Assembly (NCBI GenBank): GCA_034933245.1
Contig: JAYFNX010000023.1
Location: forward strand, 43,135-107,134
Source: Pelethousia sp034933245
Lineage (GTDB): Bacteria; Bacillota; Clostridia; Christensenellales; CAG-138
DNA length: 64,000 nt
Reading direction: 5' to 3'
Position numbers and translations under genes: made by a program. Under the pieces are notes generated by a model. The model saw only the letters and a program-made list of their open reading frames with translations. It made no database searches and was not told the origin of the DNA. Below are positions 35,069 to 44,206 of this stretch, one piece after another; within the stretch, counting starts at the first letter, position 1; every line of letters starts with the position of its first letter.

Positions 35069-35336
35069 TACATAAATATAAAAATTTATTTATGATGTAA
35101 TTTATGATTTAATAGATACAATATTCAAAAAATTCGATGGATAAAACGCAAAATGATAGGAAGGGATGTTGCGCTTTTTAGGCAGCGGAACGCTGCTGGG
35201 AAATTTGCCGGCATGGGGGCTTTCAGGCAAAATTCTGGGGATACCGGATCCTTGCAGCACTTTGTGACCTTATCACGGAACGGGAGCCTATTTCCCGCTA
35301 TAATTAAGCCATAAAATCAAGCAGGAGGACGAAATC

Positions 35337-35642
35337 ATGTCGGCAGTGACGATTACCAAAGATAACTTTGAAAAGGAAGTCATGGGATCCCAACAGCCTG
35401 TTTTGCTCGATTTCTGGGCGACCTGGTGCGGTCCATGCCGGGCGATGTCCCCCGTGGTGGAAGAAATCGCTGTGGAGCGGCCCCATGTGAAGGTTGGAAA
35501 GATCGACGTGGAGGCGGAGCGAGAGCTGGCCGCCCGGTTCCATGTAATGGGCATTCCGACGCTGATGGTCATAAAGGGCGGCAAAGTTGTGGGCCGTACC
35601 GTCGGCGCACAGCCCAAAGGACAAATCCTCTCCATGCTGTAA
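35337..35642 (+). CDS. trxA: Thioredoxin
   Basis: A 101-residue thioredoxin fold with the WCGPC active site (Cys31, Cys34) and the later cis-Pro turn in MGIPTLM. It reduces protein disulfides in the cytoplasm. Start ATG after a strong AGGAGG. It has its own terminator and precedes a sulfur-redox gene pair, suggesting it serves disulfide or persulfide reduction there. Confidence 0.94.
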   Translation: MSAVTITKDNFEKEVMGSQQPVLLDFWATWCGPCRAMSPVVEEIAVERPHVKVGKIDVEAERELAARFHVMGIPTLMVIKGGKVVGRTVGAQPKGQILSML

Positions 35643-35652
35643 AAAGAAGAAG

Positions 35653-35688
35653 GGCCCGCGCTTAATCCCCACCGCGGGCCTTCCTTTT
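35653..35688 (+). terminator. Terminator after thioredoxin
   Basis: An eight-base G+C-rich stem (GGCCCGCG with CGCGGGCC) followed by TTCCTTTT. Confidence 0.65.
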
Positions 35689-35867
35689 GCCAAAATAGCA
35701 ACGGGGAACCAAGGCGGAACCTGGACGGACATGCCCTTGCGCACATGGAAACGGAAATGGCTGATATGGCTGCTTCCTCTTACAACAAGGTGATAAAGTC
35801 ACGGAAAAATTGGGCAAAAAGGGTATACTTACTACGATATAAAAACGGAATATAAGGAGGTCCGAAT

Positions 35868-36095
35868 ATGGAAGGGAGCAGAGGGCGTGCATCCATAAAA
35901 CGGTGGTTGCCCAAGGTGCTGCTGGGATTTGCAGGCATGGCCGGCGGGTTTCTATATTATTGGTATGTGGGCTGCGCAACAGGGAGCTGTCCTATTACAT
36001 CCAATCCATATATTTCTACGCTGTATGGCGGTGTTATGGGCTTGCTCATTGGCAGTGTTATAACGCCGAGCAGAAAAGAAGGAGAGGGAAAGTAA
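35868..36095 (+). CDS. Small membrane protein, DUF6132-like
   Basis: A 75-residue protein with two short helices flanking a VGCATGSCPITSNPY loop containing two cysteines. The pattern resembles the DUF6132 family, found beside rhodanese and thioredoxin genes. The ATG follows AAGGAGG. It lies one base before the CoA-disulfide reductase fusion gene, so it is co-translated with it. The paired Cys could take part in sulfur or thiol chemistry at the membrane; this is inferred from neighbours. Confidence 0.72.
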   Translation: MEGSRGRASIKRWLPKVLLGFAGMAGGFLYYWYVGCATGSCPITSNPYISTLYGGVMGLLIGSVITPSRKEGEGK

Positions 36096-36096
36096 A

Positions 36097-38553
36097 ATGG
36101 GTAAGGTTATCATTATCGGAGGCGTTGCGGGCGGCGCCAGCTGCGCGGCCAGGCTTAGAAGGCTGGACGAGGAAGCGGAAATCATATTGCTGGAGAGAGG
36201 CCCGTATATTTCTTATGCCAATTGTGGTCTGCCCTATCATGTTGGAGGCGTAATTAAATCCAGAGGCGCGCTGCTTCTCCAATCCCCCAAGGCCATGCAC
36301 GATAAATTCAACGTGGATGTGCGCGTAAATAATGAAGCCGCCTCCATTGACCGGGCCCAAAATAAGGTTGTAATCAAGCGGCTGGAGACCGGCGAAACCT
36401 ATGAGGAATCCTACGATACCCTTGTGTTGGCTACGGGGTCCTCTCCCGTACGCCCGCCCATCCCGGGCATCGATTCTTCTAGGATACAGACCCTTTGGAC
36501 CGTGCCGGATACCGACCGCATCCGCGCCATGGTGCAGGAGCAGGGCATCAAGACAGCCGCGGTAATAGGCGGCGGGTTCATCGGCTTGGAAATGGCGGAA
36601 AACCTGCAGCACGCGGGGCTGGAAGTGTCCCTGGTAGAAATGTTGGATCAAGTTATGGCGCCGCTGGATTATGAGATGGCCCAGCTTTTGCATGAAAATA
36701 TAACGGAAAACAGCGTGAATCTTTACCTGGGGGACGGCGTGGATTCCTTTACGGACACTGGGAGTATGGTGAACATTCGTCTCAAGAGTGGAAAGGTCAT
36801 TTCTGCCGAACTTGTCATCCTCTCCATTGGCGTTCGGCCCAACGGAGAGTTGGCGAAGGCCGCAGGGCTGGAGTTGAACGCACGGGGTGGCGTGGTGGTG
36901 GATGCCCATCTGAAAACTTCCGACCCGTCTATTTATGCCGTGGGCGATGTGATCGAAGTGGAGGACTATATCTTCAAGGATCGTACCATGGTGCCATTGG
37001 CTGGCCCGGCTAATAAGCAAGGCCGCGTGGTTGCCGATAACATTGCCGGTGGCGATGCAAGCTATGACGGTACCCAAGGTACGTCTGTGGCAAAGGTGTT
37101 TGATCTGACGGCCGCCTCTACCGGCGCCAATGAAAAAAATCTGATCCGCCGTGGCTTGGTGAAGGGGAAGGATTATGAGCGGGTCATTATCACGCAGAAT
37201 TCCCATGCGGGTTATTATCCCGGCGCCACGCCCTTAACCCTTAAGCTTCTTTTCTCCATGGATGGCAAGCGGATTTTCGGGGCGCAGATCGTAGGCCGGG
37301 AAGGTGTGGATAAGCGGATTGATACCATCGCCGTCACCATACGCTTGGGTGGTGGCATTCAAGACCTTATGGAATTGGAATTGGCGTATGCACCGCCTTA
37401 TTCCTCTGCCAAGGATCCTGTTAATATGGCGGGATTTACAGCGGAAAATCTGCTGTCTGGCAAAGTCCGCTTCTCGGAGTGGAACGACGTGGAAGCCAAG
37501 CCGGATGCGGTGCTGCTGGATGTGCGCGAGGATGCGGAACTGATGGCCTTCTCCCTGCCGGGCGCCGTGCATATTCCCTTGGGCCAGCTTAGAAGCCGCC
37601 TGGACGAGCTGGACAAAAACAAAGAAATTATTACGTTTTGTTCCATCGGCGTACGTTCCTATAATGCTGCGCGCATGTTGATGCTGCATGGCTTTAAGAA
37701 CGTGCTGCTCTATCCGGCTGGTACGAGGTTTTACCAATCCACCCATTACAAGGAGGGGAATTCTACCATGATGCCAACACAAACGAACGCCTCGCTTGGT
37801 ACGCCAAATCCCGCACAAGGCGCGCCCGCCGTTTCCGTACGGTTGGATTGCAGCGGTATGCAATGTCCGGGCCCTATTATGAAGGTCTTTGAGATCGTAA
37901 AGGATATGCCAAACGGTGAGGTCTTGGAGGTCTCCGCCTCGGACCCTGGCTTTACCCGCGACATCGGTGCATGGTGCAGGCGCACAGGCAACACATTGGT
38001 GGCCACCGAGCGGCGCGGGAACGATTACATTGCCTTCGTGCGCAAGGGCGGCGAGGCGGCAGCTCCCCTTCAGCAGAATACGGAACAGGGAAAGACCATC
38101 ATCGTTTTTTCCGGGGATCTGGACAAGGTCCTGGCCAGCTTTATTATAGCAAACGGCGCTGCGGCCATGGGAAGGCCGGTCACGATGTTCTTTACCTTCT
38201 GGGGCCTTACTGTGCTGCGGAAGGCCGAGAAACAGCCTGTGAAAAAGACGTTTATGGAAGCCATGTTCGGGGGCATGCTCCCCAGGGGCAGCCGCAAGCT
38301 GAAGCTATCAAAAATGAATATGGCTGGCATGGGCACGGCTATGATGAAGAAGATTATGAACGACAAACATGTGGATTCCCTGGAGACGCTTATTCAAAAA
38401 GCCATGCAGGCTGGTGTTCGGGTTGTTGCCTGCACCATGAGCATGGATGTGATGGGCATCAAGGAGGAGGAATTGATAGAGGGAGTGGAACTCGGCGGCG
38501 TTGGTGCTTACCTGGGCGACGCGGAGGAATCTAACGTGAACCTCTTCATTTAA
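36097..38553 (+). CDS. Four-domain sulfur-redox fusion: CoA-disulfide reductase + rhodanese + TusA + DsrE
   Basis: An 818-residue fusion. Residues 1-450 are a flavin disulfide reductase of CoA-disulfide-reductase type with FAD motif GGVAGGASCAARL and single catalytic Cys43 in NCGLPYH. About 455-560 is a rhodanese with Cys515 in FCSIGVR. About 575-650 is TusA/SirA-like with Cys590 in CPGP. The rest is DsrE/F-like with Cys779 in ACTMSMD. Such proteins handle CoA-persulfides and protein persulfides, reducing polysulfide with NAD(P)H. All four catalytic cysteines are present. The upstream DUF6132-like protein and thioredoxin probably cooperate. Confidence 0.9.
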   Translation: MGKVIIIGGVAGGASCAARLRRLDEEAEIILLERGPYISYANCGLPYHVGGVIKSRGALLLQSPKAMHDKFNVDVRVNNEAASIDRAQNKVVIKRLETGETYEESYDTLVLATGSSPVRPPIPGIDSSRIQTLWTVPDTDRIRAMVQEQGIKTAAVIGGGFIGLEMAENLQHAGLEVSLVEMLDQVMAPLDYEMAQLLHENITENSVNLYLGDGVDSFTDTGSMVNIRLKSGKVISAELVILSIGVRPNGELAKAAGLELNARGGVVVDAHLKTSDPSIYAVGDVIEVEDYIFKDRTMVPLAGPANKQGRVVADNIAGGDASYDGTQGTSVAKVFDLTAASTGANEKNLIRRGLVKGKDYERVIITQNSHAGYYPGATPLTLKLLFSMDGKRIFGAQIVGREGVDKRIDTIAVTIRLGGGIQDLMELELAYAPPYSSAKDPVNMAGFTAENLLSGKVRFSEWNDVEAKPDAVLLDVREDAELMAFSLPGAVHIPLGQLRSRLDELDKNKEIITFCSIGVRSYNAARMLMLHGFKNVLLYPAGTRFYQSTHYKEGNSTMMPTQTNASLGTPNPAQGAPAVSVRLDCSGMQCPGPIMKVFEIVKDMPNGEVLEVSASDPGFTRDIGAWCRRTGNTLVATERRGNDYIAFVRKGGEAAAPLQQNTEQGKTIIVFSGDLDKVLASFIIANGAAAMGRPVTMFFTFWGLTVLRKAEKQPVKKTFMEAMFGGMLPRGSRKLKLSKMNMAGMGTAMMKKIMNDKHVDSLETLIQKAMQAGVRVVACTMSMDVMGIKEEELIEGVELGGVGAYLGDAEESNVNLFI

Positions 38554-38592
38554 CCACCGGCAGCCTCGCGGCGTCGCGTTTCGGATACCCAT

Positions 38593-38627
38593 GGAATCCG
38601 CCCGCAACAGGGCGGATTCCGCTTTTT
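38593..38627 (+). terminator. Terminator after the sulfur-redox fusion gene
   Basis: A perfect 11-bp stem (GGAATCCGCCC and complement) with a 6-base loop followed by GCTTTTT. Confidence 0.8.
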
Positions 38628-38895
38628 GGGGGGCAGAATGAAAATTTTACAAAAAGTTCCGATGGGTATACCCGCAAGGTGACGGGAGAGCGAAGGCTAT
38701 ATGCGCCAAAACGTTTTTGCAGGCAAGGCATGGTATCCAGGCTAATGACGGATGCTCTTTTTGCCGCAAGCTTAAGAAGTCGTTACAATTTTACGATGTA
38801 CATAATAAATCAAAAAATACAGTTGCGAGAGAGCAGGCGACCTGCCCGTGTGTTCATTAAAAAGGCGCATGTTCCATCACAAGGATAAAGGTAGT

Positions 38896-39651
38896 ATGTA
38901 TATGAAACATATGAGTGAGCTTTTTGAAAAGGAAGAGCAGGTGCGCAAGCGTGCGGAGAAGGTGCTTCTTTCTTTGGACGAGAGCATACCAGCCGAGTTC
39001 AAAAAAGAATTCGCCTTGCTTACATCGGAATATGCCCAGTTGCTTCGCCAGTTGCGGCGGCTGATCCGCCTTTCGGACCTAACCACCCAGGGGCTGAACG
39101 CAGACAGGGAGATTCTCCTGACAAAGGTTAACGAGGATGCGCTTACCGAAATTTACAACCGGCATTTTCTCATGACCAACCTTGAAGATATCTTGGAACA
39201 TTTGCGGGAGAACGGGGAATGGATCAGCATCATGATGCTGGATGTGGATTATTTTAAGCTTTTCAACGATACGTACGGGCATCTTGCCGGCGATGTCTGC
39301 CTGCGCAGAGTGGCCGATGCCATTTGCAAAATTCTCAGCGGAAAATCCGGCTTTGCGGTGCGGTACGGCGGCGAGGAGTTCATTGTGGTGCTGCCCGGTA
39401 TGAACCGGGCATGCGGGGAAAACGTGGCAAAGGACATCCTTGAGGGGATTCAGAAGATGAATATCTTGCATGAAACCAGCCCCATAGCCCAGCATATTAC
39501 CATTTCCATCGGCTTTGTCAGCGCCATTCCACTACGGGGAATCGATATGCAAAGCTATATCGACCGTGCGGATGCGGCCATGTATTTATCCAAAAAAAGT
39601 GGACGTAATCGGATTACGTTTCTCCCCCTGGAGGAAGAAACGCATGCATAA
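38896..39651 (+). CDS. GGDEF-domain diguanylate cyclase
   Basis: A 251-residue soluble protein. About the first 80 residues form a charged helical or coiled-coil region; the GGDEF domain follows, with the active-site motif GGEEF in VRYGGEEFIVVLPG at about residues 156-168. The preceding DVDYFKLFND motif is intact. It should make cyclic di-GMP. I see no RxxD product-inhibition site at the usual place five residues upstream of GGEEF, so it may lack that feedback. The start is ATG 38896; it is monocistronic and the input domain is not recognised. Confidence 0.88.
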   Translation: MYMKHMSELFEKEEQVRKRAEKVLLSLDESIPAEFKKEFALLTSEYAQLLRQLRRLIRLSDLTTQGLNADREILLTKVNEDALTEIYNRHFLMTNLEDILEHLRENGEWISIMMLDVDYFKLFNDTYGHLAGDVCLRRVADAICKILSGKSGFAVRYGGEEFIVVLPGMNRACGENVAKDILEGIQKMNILHETSPIAQHITISIGFVSAIPLRGIDMQSYIDRADAAMYLSKKSGRNRITFLPLEEETHA

Positions 39652-39674
39652 GCATGCGAAAAATCTCGCAATAA

Positions 39675-39708
39675 AGATGGCCGGCGCAGTTTTATGCACC
39701 GGCCATCT
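39675..39708. terminator. Hairpin between diguanylate cyclase and MFS gene
   Basis: A 10-bp G+C-rich stem (AGATGGCCGG and complement) in the gap between convergent genes; it can serve both strands. Confidence 0.55.
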
Positions 39709-39768
39709 TCATCTTGGCCATTATGCCATAGCCGTATGTACTTCCTTATTTAAAAGCAACCATACATT

Positions 39769-40962
39769 CTAGGAAGGACGATCAAAATCATAACCATAGG
39801 AAAAAACCTGGTTACCTACCAGAAACGATAACAACGCCATACAAGCCGAACAAACGGCTAAAATGCCATAGGCATGGCGGCAGGCGGACAAGTCGAATAG
39901 ATAGCCAAGAAGAAGGGAGCCACAGGTAAATCCTATGCCGCGGTTTACCACCAGTTTAAGCGTATGGGCGGAGCAGCTTACCTTTTCCGGGAAGGTGGCG
40001 CTGATCATTTGGGTGAGAAGCGCATAGATTTGCGCAAAAGCGCCGCCGCCGATGAACTGGGAAAAGCAGACAGCCCCGAAAGGGATTTTGCCTAGCAGCG
40101 CCAAACTGCCCATGCGAAAAAGCTGAAGCACAAAGGAAAAGGCGATCATTTGATGGGGCTTTAGGCGCCGGATAAGCCATGGAACCAGCAGGAACCCTAT
40201 GCATTCCCCCAGCATAGCCATTCCCACAAACAGGCTGGTATAGGAGCTTTCCATGCCTGCGCGTGTAACATGCATGGCCAGAAACTGGGCTGCGCCCACC
40301 TCGGTAAAGCCCCAGATCGTCATGGTTAAATAAATTGGAAGAAACCGCCTATGTCGGATTACCAGAAAATAATCCTGCCAGCGGGCTTTGTCCAGATGGA
40401 CGGCATCCGTTGCCGCGGGAAGGGAGAGGATAGATGCGATGCAAAAAAACGCGGCGGCCCAATAGCCTGCAAACAGCGACGGAAAGCCAAGCATGGGCAG
40501 CAAAACCCCCGAGAGGATAACGCCGATGCCTGCCCCTATGGTGCCGCCCATACGGTATTTTCCAAAGGATTCCGGTCGGCTGCGCAACTTATCCATAAGA
40601 AGCTTGTCCGCAATGCCGTTGACAGGCGCATAGGAAGCCCCATATACCAATGCGGCCATGACAATGGCCGCATATGCGTTCGCTCGGGAAAGAAAGAAGG
40701 TTCCCGCAATCATGCCGCATAACAAGGCCAGCAGAATGCGCCGCGGCCTGCCAAGCTTGTCTCCCAGAGCGCCCACTGTTAAGGAAGAAGCAATTACGGC
40801 CATGGAAAACCAGCTGTTGATATGGCCAACCTGCATGGCCGAAAGCCCACGTTGTTCATAATACAGGCCCAGATAAGGGGCAAGAAGATTTTCCGCCATC
40901 CAAAAAAATAGATAAATGGCGAAAAATGAGGGAAACCCTTTTTGCTTTGGTACTTCTTGCAT
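39769..40962 (-). CDS. MFS transporter
   Basis: A 397-residue major-facilitator protein with about twelve hydrophobic segments. The first half has the MFS loop GDKLGRPRRI near residue 75. The ATG at 40962 lies close to a GAGG site; the frame is open to 41064 but the extra residues include a polar, non-family stretch and would overlap the terminator hairpin, so I reject them. It lies after the ThuA-like gene, with a terminator between, on the same strand as the sugar cluster. Sugar or small-molecule transport is likely but unproven. Confidence 0.82.
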   Translation of the reverse strand: MQEVPKQKGFPSFFAIYLFFWMAENLLAPYLGLYYEQRGLSAMQVGHINSWFSMAVIASSLTVGALGDKLGRPRRILLALLCGMIAGTFFLSRANAYAAIVMAALVYGASYAPVNGIADKLLMDKLRSRPESFGKYRMGGTIGAGIGVILSGVLLPMLGFPSLFAGYWAAAFFCIASILSLPAATDAVHLDKARWQDYFLVIRHRRFLPIYLTMTIWGFTEVGAAQFLAMHVTRAGMESSYTSLFVGMAMLGECIGFLLVPWLIRRLKPHQMIAFSFVLQLFRMGSLALLGKIPFGAVCFSQFIGGGAFAQIYALLTQMISATFPEKVSCSAHTLKLVVNRGIGFTCGSLLLGYLFDLSACRHAYGILAVCSACMALLSFLVGNQVFSYGYDFDRPS

Positions 40963-41008
40963 AATAAAATGCCTCGCGGAGTTTCTTTGTGCATAGAGCT
41001 GTAAGAAA

Positions 41009-41032
41009 AGGCGCCGCTTGTAAGCGGCGCCT
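41009..41032 (-). terminator. Terminator after ThuA-like gene
   Basis: An 11-bp G+C-rich inverted repeat with a two-base tip lies just beyond the stop; the minus strand continues with TTTTCTT. Confidence 0.7.
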
Positions 41033-41047
41033 GGATAAAACCAAGGG

Positions 41048-41815
41048 CTATACCGCGCCCGCAACCCAGCGAGCTATCTGCTGCCAGAACTTGGCATAGT
41101 CGGGATGCTGGAGGAAGTCGCCCGCCCAATGGGGGCCTACGTCGCTGGTAAACACGCAAGAACGGCCTTTGCCAACCTGCCGGGTAGCGATCTGCACATC
41201 GCCGTTGTAGGAAGCGACCAAGTGGGCGTCATCCCGGAGGATAACTTTATTGTAGCCCATGAACATATAAGGCGTACTCCAATCGATGCCCTTTACGATG
41301 GGATGCTCGGGGTCGTTAATCTCCATGGCATATCCCTGGGTAATCTCCATGCGGTCATCCGCGCCGCGGGGTACGCAGTTTACAGGCAGAATGGCTTCCA
41401 CGGGGGTGCCGCCATACATGCCCTTGCCCTGCATGCCGGAGAAGGAAAGCCAGCCGCCGATCATCATAAAACCGCCGCCCTGCTCCACATATTCCACCAG
41501 CGCCTTGGGACGGTCTGGACCCATGGGGAGACGGTAAGGTTGGGTGTTGCCGGGCTGCAGGTTGATGTTGTTCCAGCCAACGTCGCTCACTAGAACCGCA
41601 TCGTATTTTTGAAACTCTTCTACGGTGGAAGGCATATCCGCAATGCAGTTCATAGAAGGAATATGGGTGCAAACGATATCTTCTGCCGCATTCAACGCGT
41701 TGCGCAGATAGCGGGCGGAATCGCTATAGTAAGTAAAGGTCCAGCTGTCAATTCCCTTGATGGAAGTCTGAACGTTGACCTGGGTGTCGCCTACATACAG
41801 AATTTTGATTGCCAT
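41048..41815 (-). CDS. ThuA-like / class-I glutamine-amidotransferase-fold protein
   Basis: A 255-residue cytoplasmic protein. The fold-level features are KILYVGD at the start, a DAVLVSDVGWN strand, GGGFMMIGGW (elbow), and a late VFTSDVGPHW region. This matches glutamine-amidotransferase-like ThuA-family proteins of sugar clusters. I see no Cys in the nucleophile elbow (GGGFMMIGGW), so amidotransferase chemistry is unlikely. The ATG follows GAAAGGAG. It is downstream of the sugar ABC genes. The real reaction is unknown; a carbohydrate-modifying or binding role is inferred. Confidence 0.78.
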   Translation of the reverse strand: MAIKILYVGDTQVNVQTSIKGIDSWTFTYYSDSARYLRNALNAAEDIVCTHIPSMNCIADMPSTVEEFQKYDAVLVSDVGWNNINLQPGNTQPYRLPMGPDRPKALVEYVEQGGGFMMIGGWLSFSGMQGKGMYGGTPVEAILPVNCVPRGADDRMEITQGYAMEINDPEHPIVKGIDWSTPYMFMGYNKVILRDDAHLVASYNGDVQIATRQVGKGRSCVFTSDVGPHWAGDFLQHPDYAKFWQQIARWVAGAV

Positions 41816-41894
41816 GGTGTAATCATGCTCCTTTCAATTGGGGGTATCCAAATCATCATGTGTTATAAAAATCATGGAGGGATTCAGGCGGATA

Positions 41895-41920
41895 CCCGCG
41901 CAGGAATATTCCTGCGCGGG
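41895..41920. repeat. Perfect palindromic hairpin between ThuA-like and binding-protein genes
   Basis: A 26-base perfect palindrome (CCCGCGCAGGAAT and complement) just after the binding-protein stop. It lacks a T-run and may be a partial terminator or mRNA-stabilising element. Confidence 0.55.
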
Positions 41921-41946
41921 CCCTGTTCGTTTTATGCCCGGACGGA

Positions 41947-43026
41947 TTAATAACCAACCTGTTCAACGGTCGCGATGTATTTAAAGGTACGCGCTTCTTC
42001 GCTATCCATGTTGTCACGGGTGATCGCGAAGGTTGTATAGCGCTGCACGCCATCCTCGGGGAAATCCGCATCCGTGATTTCGCCGCGGACATACTTGGCA
42101 AGATTCATGATGGCGTCATAACCCATCTGGTAGGGATTCTGTGCAATCAGAACATCGTATACGCCGTTTTTCAGATCCTGCACCTGCTGGGGGTCCGCGT
42201 CGAAAGCGGCGATCTTGATTTTGCCGGAGTTGCCGGATTCGATAACCGCGGATGCTGCGCCGGAAGCCGGGGCGGAGGTGGCAACGAAGATGCCCGTCAT
42301 ATCCGGGTTGCCGGTAATAGCGGCGGAAACCAGTTCCGCGGCCTTATTGGCATCGTTCTTGGGGAAAACGGTCTCTAGAATCGTTCCTTCAGGGTCCAGC
42401 TTCTGAATGGTTTCGATGAAGCCCTGCACGCGCAGGTTTGCACCATAGGCGCCGGGATTGGTGCTCACGGGAAGGTAGACGCCGTTGGGACCATTCATCT
42501 CAAAGAACATATTAGCCGCCGCCGCGCCGCCCTCATAGGGATTGGAGTTGTAGCCTACCAGGTCCACGTGCTCTTCCAGCACGGCATCGGTGCAGATGAC
42601 CGGCAGGCCGTCCGCCATCCATTTTTCAACATAGGCGATCATGGCGGAGCTATCGGTGGGAACCAACATCAGCGCATCGGGATTGGTGGCAAGCACACCA
42701 TCCAGGTAAGGCATCTGCTTCGTGAAATCCCATTCGGCGGGGCCTGTCCAATAAAGTTCCACGTTATAATCCTTGGCGGCATCCATGGCGCCCCATTGCA
42801 TGGTGGTGAAGTAAGGGATACCAGCTTCGGCGGCAACCGCGGCGATGTATACGCGCTCGCTTTCCTCCGCGGCAGGTTCGGTTGCTTCGGCAGTCTCGGC
42901 GGGTTCGGTAACTTCGGCAGGTTCGGTGGCGGCGGGCTCCGCGGCCGTAGGCGCTGCCTGCTGTGCACAAGCGGTGAGCGCCAGGGTCATAAAAAGAGCC
43001 AACGCGACACAAAGAAACTTTTTCAT
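41947..43026 (-). CDS. Sugar ABC transporter substrate-binding lipoprotein
   Basis: A 359-residue type I periplasmic-binding lipoprotein (RbsB-like). A lipoprotein signal with LTAC lipobox is followed by an acidic Glu/Ala/Pro/Thr repeat linker (about 24-60) and the two-lobed sugar-binding fold. The ATG at 43026 follows GGAGGT; an in-frame ATG five codons earlier is less likely. It delivers a sugar or sugar-like compound to the permease and ATPase encoded upstream. The substrate is likely related to the ribulokinase-like kinase in the same cluster. Confidence 0.92.
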   Translation of the reverse strand: MKKFLCVALALFMTLALTACAQQAAPTAAEPAATEPAEVTEPAETAEATEPAAEESERVYIAAVAAEAGIPYFTTMQWGAMDAAKDYNVELYWTGPAEWDFTKQMPYLDGVLATNPDALMLVPTDSSAMIAYVEKWMADGLPVICTDAVLEEHVDLVGYNSNPYEGGAAAANMFFEMNGPNGVYLPVSTNPGAYGANLRVQGFIETIQKLDPEGTILETVFPKNDANKAAELVSAAITGNPDMTGIFVATSAPASGAASAVIESGNSGKIKIAAFDADPQQVQDLKNGVYDVLIAQNPYQMGYDAIMNLAKYVRGEITDADFPEDGVQRYTTFAITRDNMDSEEARTFKYIATVEQVGY

Positions 43027-43090
43027 TACTTTTACCTCCATTTGTATTTTTATGTGTATGTGCTCCCCATTTAGGGGCTAACATCAAACG

Positions 43091-44182
43091 TTATTTGCTG
43101 GGACGCATATTGCGAATATAATCAACATATACGGCGATAATCAGGAAAATACCGGTTACCACCAACTGATAGAAGGAGTTGATATTCAGCACAACCATGC
43201 CGATGGAGAGGGAGACGGGGATGAGGGTGGCCAGCATTGCGCCAAGAACCGAAGCAATGCCGCCTTTCATGCTCGTGCCGCCCATAACGGCCGCCATAAT
43301 TGCCATCATGCCGTCTGTTTGATGGCCGGAGGGATTGGTGGTGGCAAAGCGGGCAATATCGAAGCACCCCGCGATGGCGGCCAGCGCGCCTGTGAGCAGA
43401 TAAACCTGCAAGGTTATCTTCGTTACATTGATGCCGGCCCTGCGTGCGGATTCCCGGTTGGAACCGGTAGCTCGAACATGAAGGCCAAACTGGGTGTACC
43501 GCATAATCAGGTGCAATATTACGCCGATCAAAACGGCGGCGATAACCTGATAGGGAATATAACCGAAGAGTTTTGCATGGCCGAAGTACATCTGAAAGGT
43601 TCGCGGCAGGTTTACTTCCTGGGCGCCGTTGCATATTACCATGGCAATGCCTTGGAAGATATACATACTGGCCAGTGTGGCGATAAAGGCCGGCAGTTTC
43701 AAACTGGAAATGGTGAAGGCGTTTAGTGCGCCGCCAGCCATGCCGACGAGGACTGCGAATAGGATGCCCAGTATGATGGCTATCCCAAGATGCGGATAGG
43801 AGCCGGCGGCAATTTCTGCGGCTGTGCCTGCTACGGCCTTAAAGACCTTCGCTGCTACAATGGAGGATAGGATTAGATTCATACCTACGGACAAATCCAT
43901 ATGCCCGCTGGCAATTACATAGGTAAGCCCCACGGCTAGGATAATCATTTGGGAAGCATTTAGCGCAATGTTGAACAGATTGTTTATGGAAAGGAAAGTG
44001 CCTTTTGGGGAAAGTGCACCAAAGAAAATGATAATAAGCACTTCCAGGACGATTACAAAGGCGAGGGAGGAGTCCATAAACTTTTGCAGGGGGGATTTAT
44101 CCTGCTGTGCGGTGCTGGATATGCCTTTGCTGTGCAGAATCTCTTCCGCTTGCTTGGCAGTGTTGGTTTCGGTATTAGACAT
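43091..44182 (-). CDS. Sugar ABC transporter permease (RbsC-like)
   Basis: A 363-residue membrane subunit of a ribose-type importer. A 40-residue charged N-terminal stretch precedes about nine to ten hydrophobic segments; the BPD_transp_2 loop with the GSNRESARRAGIN motif near 245 is present. It would form the channel with the single ATPase encoded immediately upstream (24-base gap). A clear GGAAAGGAG site precedes the ATG. Confidence 0.92.
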   Translation of the reverse strand: MSNTETNTAKQAEEILHSKGISSTAQQDKSPLQKFMDSSLAFVIVLEVLIIIFFGALSPKGTFLSINNLFNIALNASQMIILAVGLTYVIASGHMDLSVGMNLILSSIVAAKVFKAVAGTAAEIAAGSYPHLGIAIILGILFAVLVGMAGGALNAFTISSLKLPAFIATLASMYIFQGIAMVICNGAQEVNLPRTFQMYFGHAKLFGYIPYQVIAAVLIGVILHLIMRYTQFGLHVRATGSNRESARRAGINVTKITLQVYLLTGALAAIAGCFDIARFATTNPSGHQTDGMMAIMAAVMGGTSMKGGIASVLGAMLATLIPVSLSIGMVVLNINSFYQLVVTGIFLIIAVYVDYIRNMRPSK

Positions 44183-44206
44183 GGATGATTCTCCTTTCCT
44201 CTGTAA

